Of a stretch of 9,483 nucleotides of DNA, positions 5,605 to 9,483 are shown piece by piece. This DNA is from an uncultured Bacilli bacterium (GTDB lineage Bacteria > Bacillota_I > Bacilli_A > RF39 > UBA660). Every line of letters starts with the position of its first letter. The first letter of the stretch is position 1. The DNA lies in assembly GCA_944358685.1 (NCBI GenBank), contig CALVRQ010000079.1, positions 1-9,483 on the forward strand, read 5' to 3'. The notes under the pieces were generated by a model. That model was not told the DNA's origin. It made no database searches and saw only the letters and a list, made by a program, of their open reading frames with translations. The translations under genes were made by a program, and so were the position numbers.

Positions 5605-7057
5605 AGTCTATTTCAATTATATTTAGAGTTTTAGAATTTGCTATAACTTCCACATTTACTTCACTTAATTTTGAATAATTATATATTTTATTCTCTTTTA
5701 AATTATCAATGAAGTCATCGTATTTTTCTTTGACACTTTCATATTCGTCGTTATAGTCATAGTTTATAGAAATATAGTTATAAATTTTATTGCATAGTTC
5801 TACATCATTATTAATTTCACAATCACTTTGAGAGAAATTATAATTAATTTCATTATACAAATTAACATTTGTGTTATCCTTATCATAAGTTAGGTTTATT
5901 TTAAATGTATTATCTGGAAGGGTTTCATCAATTGTTTTATTTATATCACCATTGAGTGCAAAATTAATATATACCTCTTTATCCGTCGTAAATTCTTTAG
6001 ATACCGTTTCGGTTTTAAATGTTTTTGGAGCTTCATCAATATACTCAATATTAGTAACCATATCTATAAAGAATAGTGCACCAAAAATTGTAATAGCAGT
6101 ACCAACGAAAAATGGAATGATAGATGTTTTCCCTTTAGAAAATGTTAAGTTATAAATTAAAATAGTAAACCAAATAAATAATGATGATATACCCAATAAT
6201 AGTAGGGTTAAACCAAATAAATTAATACCTTTAATCCAATAGAATATTGATACGAATAGTCCAAATATAACACACAAATCAATAAAAAATAGTGGTAATA
6301 AAACAATTAAGGCAACCCATATTTTGACAATTAACAATAATACTGAACCAACAGTCGGACCATTTCTATGAATTATTTTAACTGGTTTTTCTTCATCTTT
6401 TGTTTTTTTTATTTCTTCTTTGGCTATTTCTTTTTCCTCTTTTTTTATTTCTGTTTTTTTAGTTTCTTCTTTGGCTATTTCTGATTTTTTGAAATATTGT
6501 TTGAATAAAGATATGATTATTATGAGAGCAACGCCAAAATAAAGGGCAATAAATAATAGTAAGATAATTATTTTAAACAAACCGCTTAATGGTGAGAAGA
6601 AGGTATCAGCAAAAGAGAAACCTAAATCTTTAAAGATTCTAAATGGAACGGTTAAAATAGCTAATATGATAAGAGTAAAGAATATTTTAATTATTATTTC
6701 AAAGGCCAGGTTTAAATTCATTTCAGTATCATTATCTTTGATGTTATTAGCAAAGTCTCTAGTCATGTCAGCTAATTTACTAGCGCCTTTCTTTATAAGA
6801 TTTTCTCCTTTTTGAGTAAATTTATCAAAGTTACTTTCTTTTTGATTAAACTCAGGGTTAATTTTGTAAGCATCTAATATTTCACTGACTAATTCATCAA
6901 TATTTCCAAAATCTCTAACGGCATCTTCTTCAGTTTGACCATGTTTTACTTTTTCTTCAATGGTGTCTTTATATTCTTCGATGATATCTTGTCGTTCTTT
7001 GTTATTTAAAATTGATAGTTCTTTTTCTAATTTTTGTAGAAACTCCTCTTTATTCAT
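5603..7057 (-). CDS. HAAS/DUF1700-domain polytopic membrane protein, PadR partner
   Basis: The first 65 residues (MNKEEFLQKLEKELS, then ERQDIIEEYKDTIEE and GNIDELVSEILDAYKI) form the helical HAAS/DUF1700 domain that is typically encoded next to PadR regulators and thought to signal to them. Hydrophobic segments follow at about 119-139, 161-185, 237-275, 279-303 and 311-333. Between the second and third lies a Lys/Glu-rich cytoplasmic-looking linker (about 189-227) with an imperfect 17-residue duplication (IAKEETKKT, IAKEEIKKT). The last 145 or so residues are hydrophilic, contain two Cys, and are probably extracellular. I place the start at ATG 7057 (484 residues). The in-frame GTG at 7066 lies inside the GGAGAG ribosome site. 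The start overlaps padR by 8 bases. It probably senses envelope state and acts with PadR. Confidence 0.85.
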   Translation of the reverse strand: MNKEEFLQKLEKELSILNNKERQDIIEEYKDTIEEKVKHGQTEEDAVRDFGNIDELVSEILDAYKINPEFNQKESNFDKFTQKGENLIKKGASKLADMTRDFANNIKDNDTEMNLNLAFEIIIKIFFTLIILAILTVPFRIFKDLGFSFADTFFSPLSGLFKIIILLLFIALYFGVALIIIISLFKQYFKKSEIAKEETKKTEIKKEEKEIAKEEIKKTKDEEKPVKIIHRNGPTVGSVLLLIVKIWVALIVLLPLFFIDLCVIFGLFVSIFYWIKGINLFGLTLLLLGISSLFIWFTILIYNLTFSKGKTSIIPFFVGTAITIFGALFFIDMVTNIEYIDEAPKTFKTETVSKEFTTDKEVYINFALNGDINKTIDETLPDNTFKINLTYDKDNTNVNLYNEINYNFSQSDCEINNDVELCNKIYNYISINYDYNDEYESVKEKYDDFIDNLKENKIYNYSKLSEVNVEVIANSKTLNIIEID

Positions 7058-7373
7058 TTTTATCACTCTCCTTAATAAAGTTATTTACGGAATCACTGAA
7101 TTCCTTCCATCCATCTTTTAATTCTTTTAATCTTTTTTGCCCTAAAACGGTTATTTTATAATATTTTCTAGATGGTCCTTCGGTAGATTCTTGCAAGTAT
7201 GTTTCAAAATAGTTTTCATTGGTTAATCTTTTTAATAATGGATAAATAGTTCCTTCGTTTACATCAACAACTTTAGATACTTCGAGTACTAGTTCATAGC
7301 CGTACATGTCTCTTTTATTAACGGAGACTAGAACAATTAATTCTAAAACGCCTTTTTTAAATTGTGAATTCAT
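7050..7373 (-). CDS. PadR family transcriptional regulator
   Basis: The 107-residue protein is a minimal PadR of the short class: a winged helix (about 5-85) with FKKGVLELIVLVSV, YGYELVLEVSK, the recognition-helix region NEGTIYPLLKRL (39-50), the wing GPSRKYYKIT (66-75), and a C-terminal dimerisation helix (LKDGWKEFSDSVNNFI). Members repress their own operon and neighbours and respond to small molecules or to partner proteins. It is followed with an 8-base overlap by the HAAS/DUF1700 membrane protein, a standard pairing. AGAGGTG precedes the ATG at 7373. A consensus promoter and dyads lie upstream, and the tail-anchored protein gene diverges from it, so both could be its targets. Confidence 0.93.
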   Translation of the reverse strand: MNSQFKKGVLELIVLVSVNKRDMYGYELVLEVSKVVDVNEGTIYPLLKRLTNENYFETYLQESTEGPSRKYYKITVLGQKRLKELKDGWKEFSDSVNNFIKESDKNE

Positions 7374-7392
7374 AAATCACCTCTTTACTGAC

Positions 7393-7421
7393 ATTATATT
7401 CTAACTACCTTGTATTGTCAA
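7393..7421 (-). promoter_or_regulatory. Consensus sigma-A promoter of the padR operon
   Basis: On the minus strand TTGACA (7421-7416), a 17-bp spacer and TATAAT (7398-7393) match consensus fully, 20 bases before the padR ATG. A small dyad CTTG-N6-CAAG (7409-7422) covers the -35 and may be the PadR site. Confidence 0.85.
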
Positions 7422-7446
7422 GTACTAAATTATAAAAAGTAGTTAG
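7401..7446. repeat. Inverted repeat flanking the padR -35; candidate PadR operator
   Basis: CTAACTAC (7401-7408), in the spacer of the padR promoter, is repeated inverted as GTAGTTAG (7439-7446), 30 bp apart. The far arm lies 26 bp upstream of the -35 of the divergent gene. The arms are perfect. The wide spacing would suit two bound dimers or a loop rather than one compact site. Confidence 0.5.
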
Positions 7447-7472
7447 GTTTTTGTCAACTAGAGGAAAAATGA

Positions 7473-7501
7473 TTGAAAATACTTCTTATTTGTAGTATAC
7501 T
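7473..7501 (+). promoter_or_regulatory. Promoter of the tail-anchored protein gene
   Basis: TTGAAA (7473-7478), a 17-bp spacer and TATACT (7496-7501) form a good sigma-A promoter. The start of transcription would be near 7508, just ahead of AGGAGG (7511-7516), so the leader is very short. Confidence 0.75.
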
Positions 7502-7524
7502 TAATTTAATAGGAGGCTATGAAA

Positions 7525-8088
7525 ATGAACGATAAATATCCATATGGTATAGATAAAGTAAATGGCTCTGCCCCTTCATACATGCATGATTATTTGTCTA
7601 AATCAAATCCTGAGGTTAAGACTAATCAAAATATCGAAGCGCTTAATAGGCTTTTTGATGAGGCAAATTATGGAGATGATACACTAGAAGAATTTAGTCT
7701 AGACCATCAAGCAAATTCTAATTTTGGTTTTAATAGTTCTTCAAAAAGTCAAGATAGTTCATTTTATAATGAGCCTTCAAAATCTTTTGAGAATGATATA
7801 GAAGATCCATTAGATAAGACGATGGAAATTAATAGTGTTAATTTACCGGAGGTAAAAAAATTACTAGCAGAACTTCACGAAATATACGACGAACCTAGTG
7901 ACGAGGAAAAGGTGGCTAGTGAAGGACAAAGTCAAAGTAAAGGAAGAACACTTACTAAAGCTACTAAGCAAGGTATTGCCTTCTCTAATGGAAGCATGAC
8001 AAGAACCTTTTTAGATTGTGTAGTTTTATGTTTTATAACAGCATCTATGGGCTTTGGTATGTTTATGTATATATTTAGTCAGTTATAA
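7525..8088 (+). CDS. Acidic tail-anchored membrane protein of unknown function
   Basis: I do not recognise this 187-residue protein. About 150 residues are hydrophilic, acidic, Ser/Asn-rich and probably disordered (for example NSSSKSQDSSFYNEPSKSF). One likely helix is LPEVKKLLAELHEIYDEP (about 107-124). After a basic patch (KGRTLTKATKQG) comes a single C-terminal membrane helix (FLDCVVLCFITASMGFGMFM, about 162-181), so the bulk faces the cytoplasm as in tail-anchored proteins. I chose ATG 7525 because AGGAGG ends eight bases before it; the in-frame ATG at 7519 is only two bases from it. It diverges from padR, which may regulate it, and lies 71 bases before the sigma factor gene but is separated from it by a terminator. 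Confidence 0.8.
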   Translation: MNDKYPYGIDKVNGSAPSYMHDYLSKSNPEVKTNQNIEALNRLFDEANYGDDTLEEFSLDHQANSNFGFNSSSKSQDSSFYNEPSKSFENDIEDPLDKTMEINSVNLPEVKKLLAELHEIYDEPSDEEKVASEGQSQSKGRTLTKATKQGIAFSNGSMTRTFLDCVVLCFITASMGFGMFMYIFSQL

Positions 8089-8113
8089 TTAAGGTGTTAT
8101 CCTTAATTTTTTT
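8087..8113 (+). terminator. Terminator of the tail-anchored protein gene
   Basis: AATTAAGG (8087-8094) pairs with CCTTAATT (8101-8108) over a 6-base loop, and the T run extends to 8113. The stem starts inside the TAA stop (8086-8088). Confidence 0.85.
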
Positions 8114-8159
8114 ATATTATTTTTTTTATCACATATATTTTAACTAGAGGTGTGATTTA

Positions 8160-8852
8160 ATGTTTGAATTTTTAAAAAAGCTATTTAAAGATTTTTATCT
8201 TTTTACAGCTTCTTATTCTAATAATGTATTCCCCGATCCTTTATCTAGAGAAGATGAAGAAAAATACATTAGACTTGCAAATATGGGCGACAAAGATGCG
8301 AGAGCTAAATTAATTGAACATAACCTAAGATTAGTTGCACATATTGTCAAAAAATATGACCATGGTTCTGAGATGAGCGATGATTTGATTAGTATAGGGA
8401 CTATTGGTTTAATTAAGGGTGTAGATAGTTATTCTTTTAAACATAAAACAAGGCTTACTACTTATTGTGCGAGATGTATTGAAAATGAAATTTTAATGTT
8501 TTTTAGGTCTGATAAAAAAAATAGTAAGAATATTAGTATTGATGAACCTATTGGTTTTGACAAGGAAGGAAATGCAATCACTTTTTTAGATATATTAAAG
8601 ACCGATAAACCTGATTTTGCTTTAGATATACATATTCAAGATAATATTAAATTGCTTAAAAAATATTTTCAGGTTTTAACTGATAGAGAAAAAGAAATAA
8701 TTATTAAAAGATATGGCTTAGATGGTAAAGATGAAATAACTCAAAAAGAAATTGCGAAGGAACTTGGTATTTCTAGAAGTTACGTATCTAGAATAGAAAA
8801 AAGAGCATTAACTAAAATGCTCAGAGAGTTTATTAAGGAGAACAAAAGTTAG
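8160..8852 (+). CDS. sigK: SigK/SigE-type sporulation-class sigma factor with pro-sequence-like N-terminus
   Basis: The 230-residue protein follows Bacillus SigK closely from memory. Region 2 (about 35-115) contains NLRLVAHIVKKY, DLISIGTIGLIKG and TYCARCIENEILM; region 4 (about 165-225) contains LTDREKEIIIKRYGL and ELGISRSYVSRIEKRAL, the -35-binding helix-turn-helix. It directs RNA polymerase to alternative promoters; in spore formers SigK acts late in the mother cell. The first 20 residues before NNVFPDPLS correspond to the SigK pro-sequence, which tethers pro-SigK to membrane until cleavage by SpoIVFB, but here they are more basic and less hydrophobic. AGAGGTG precedes the ATG. A sequence fitting the SigE/SigK -10 (CATAnnnT, 8132-8139) lies upstream, without a clear -35. 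It overlaps the convergent HTH gene by 4 bases. SigE-like or a repurposed non-sporulation role remain possible. Confidence 0.88.
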   Translation: MFEFLKKLFKDFYLFTASYSNNVFPDPLSREDEEKYIRLANMGDKDARAKLIEHNLRLVAHIVKKYDHGSEMSDDLISIGTIGLIKGVDSYSFKHKTRLTTYCARCIENEILMFFRSDKKNSKNISIDEPIGFDKEGNAITFLDILKTDKPDFALDIHIQDNIKLLKKYFQVLTDREKEIIIKRYGLDGKDEITQKEIAKELGISRSYVSRIEKRALTKMLREFIKENKS

Positions 8853-9286
8853 AATTTTTCTCTACCTAATATTTCATCTATGGAAAAATCTTTATATATT
8901 TTACTTAAGTTAAAAATAAAATTTGTAGGAATTAAATATATAGCATTTTCATAATGCGCATAAGCTGATTGACTAGTGTTTAATACACCAGCAATTTGGC
9001 TTTGCGTTTTTTTATTTTTTATTCTAATATTTCTTAGATTCTTCCCTACTACCTTTAAATCAATAGTTAAAGATTTATATTGTTCATTATTGTTTGTTAA
9101 ACCAAATAAATAGTCTAAACTGAGATTGAACTTGTTTGCAATTTCAATTAATTGTTTTAATGGTATAGTATCCTTCCCTGTTTCCCAACCTGATACAGTT
9201 GAATAAGTTACTCCTAAAATTTCAGCTATTTCCTTTTGCTTTAATTCTAAATTTTCCCTGCAATATCTTAAGTTTTTTACTATCAT
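8849..9286 (-). CDS. Transcriptional regulator with two tandem Cro/CI helix-turn-helix domains
   Basis: The 145-residue protein holds two HTH_3 domains: residues 3-62 (KQKEIAEILGVTYSTVSGWETGKD at 16-39 in part, closing with FNLSLDYLFG) and about 78-142 (TQSQIAGVLNTSQSAYAHYEN at 94-114 in part, closing with YKDFSIDEILG). The first domain is canonical; the second is more diverged in its recognition helix but keeps the fold pattern, so the gene looks like an old internal duplication. Two DNA-binding heads in one chain could read a direct repeat or bind as a pseudo-dimer. Only a weak GGTGA precedes the ATG at 9286. It diverges from the surface-protein gene at 9395 and likely regulates it. It converges on sigK with a 4-base overlap and no terminator between them. 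Confidence 0.88.
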   Translation of the reverse strand: MIVKNLRYCRENLELKQKEIAEILGVTYSTVSGWETGKDTIPLKQLIEIANKFNLSLDYLFGLTNNNEQYKSLTIDLKVVGKNLRNIRIKNKKTQSQIAGVLNTSQSAYAHYENAIYLIPTNFIFNLSKIYKDFSIDEILGREKF

Positions 9287-9333
9287 AATTTATTTCACCA
9301 ATTTTATTTTTACAAATAAATAAAAAAATATAA

Positions 9334-9350
9334 TATTTCTTGGGGAAATA
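9334..9350. promoter_or_regulatory. Dyad over the promoter of the right-hand surface gene
   Basis: TATTTC-N5-GAAATA is a perfect 6-bp inverted repeat covering the -35 region of the plus-strand promoter. A further TATTTC half-site lies at 9291-9296, just before the start of the double-HTH gene. This is a candidate operator for that regulator, but the DNA is very AT-rich and the site is short. Confidence 0.42.
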
Positions 9351-9370
9351 GACTAAAAATGTGCTATAAT
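9340..9370 (+). promoter_or_regulatory. Promoter of the right-hand surface-protein gene
   Basis: An extended -10 (TGC then TATAAT, 9365-9370) is preceded by a weak -35, TTGGGG (9340-9345), at a 19-bp spacing. The extended -10 probably compensates. AGGAGG follows at 9377-9382. Confidence 0.65.
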
Positions 9371-9394
9371 TACAATAGGAGGTAGATAAGAAGT

Positions 9395-9483
9395 ATGAAA
9401 TTAGTTAGAAATAGTAAAGAAAAAATAAAGAAAATTTCAAAACAATATTTAATAGGATTTGTAATAGGAATAGTGGTGTGTGG
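9395..9483 (+). CDS. Surface-anchored protein, N-terminus only (runs off the window)
   Basis: Only the first 29 codons and part of the next are visible: a basic start (KLVRNSKEKIKKISKQ) and a hydrophobic segment (YLIGFVIGIVVCG). This aligns with the repaired start of the left pseudogene (KIKK, then YLPGFITGIVVFGG), so the two belong to one family of anchored or secreted proteins. AGGAGG lies 12 bases before the ATG, a rather long spacing. The Cys in VVCG could be a lipobox-like residue, but the sequence after it is missing. The tandem-HTH regulator diverges from it, mirroring the left end of the window. Whether it ends in the same GC-rich variable-looking tail cannot be seen. Confidence 0.75.
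   Translation, partial: MKLVRNSKEKIKKISKQYLIGFVIGIVVC

Noticed and set aside
5952..6155. Plus-strand 67-residue frame inside the HAAS gene
   Set aside because: Antisense shadow of a clear coding region without ribosome site or promoter.
7060..7066. GTG start for the HAAS gene at 7066
   Set aside because: It lies within the GGAGAGTG ribosome site; ATG 7057 has proper spacing.
8087..8108. Another ATTAAG/CTTAAT pair, as in the xre spacer
   Set aside because: The spacing is 8 rather than 6, and it forms a terminator stem with a T run. It shows that such half-sites can arise by chance here.
1..9483. Insertion sequence, prophage, toxin-antitoxin or CRISPR system
   Set aside because: No transposase, integrase, phage structural gene, toxin-like pair or regularly spaced repeats were seen. 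The HTH genes have no adjacent toxin.

Overview
The window is about 27% GC, with AT-rich spacers, strong AGGAGG-type ribosome binding sites and short rho-independent terminators. Together with Gram-positive families (a SigK-type sigma factor, PadR plus a HAAS/DUF1700 membrane partner, type-2 peptide deformylase) this points to a low-GC Firmicute. The surface proteins at both ends, with the motif DVQGAIDELY, resemble those of uncultured gut Bacilli (RF39/Erysipelotrichia-like); that placement rests on memory, not on a search. TGA appears to be a stop: two genes end on it (4308, 5025), and Trp is written TGG.

Left end (1-1428): a minus-strand surface-protein pseudogene (57-988) carries three lesions, a frameshift in a run of eight A and two in-frame stops. 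Its 3' end contains a sharply bounded GC-rich block (about 110-240, ~54% GC beside ~23%) with no AAN codons. This looks like the variable region of a diversity-generating retroelement (DGR) target, or another kind of inserted sequence cassette. A small XRE-type regulator diverges from it. The spacer between them holds two copies of the dyad ATTAAG-N6-CTTAAT, one over each predicted promoter.

Middle (1429-7373): peptide deformylase and an arylsulfotransferase-like membrane or secreted beta-propeller protein form a plus-strand pair. Facing them is a minus-strand block: an NrtR-like Nudix/winged-helix regulator with a near-ideal promoter and an 18-bp operator-like palindrome, coupled by ATGA to a prepilin-like protein; an unrecognised 169-residue protein; and a padR-HAAS membrane protein operon. 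A perfect bidirectional terminator separates the two blocks.

Right end (7374-9483): a tail-anchored acidic protein of unknown function diverges from padR. A SigK-like sigma factor that keeps a pro-sequence-like N-terminus follows it. A tandem double-HTH regulator converges on the sigma gene with a 4-bp overlap. A second surface-protein gene of the same family as the left pseudogene begins at 9395 and leaves the window, again divergent from an HTH regulator.

Overall this is a compact, regulator-rich chromosomal region (three DNA-binding HTH regulators, one Nudix regulator and one sigma factor in 9.5 kb) in which terminators often begin inside stop codons. No RNA genes, CRISPR arrays or insertion sequences were seen, and no reverse transcriptase is inside the window.
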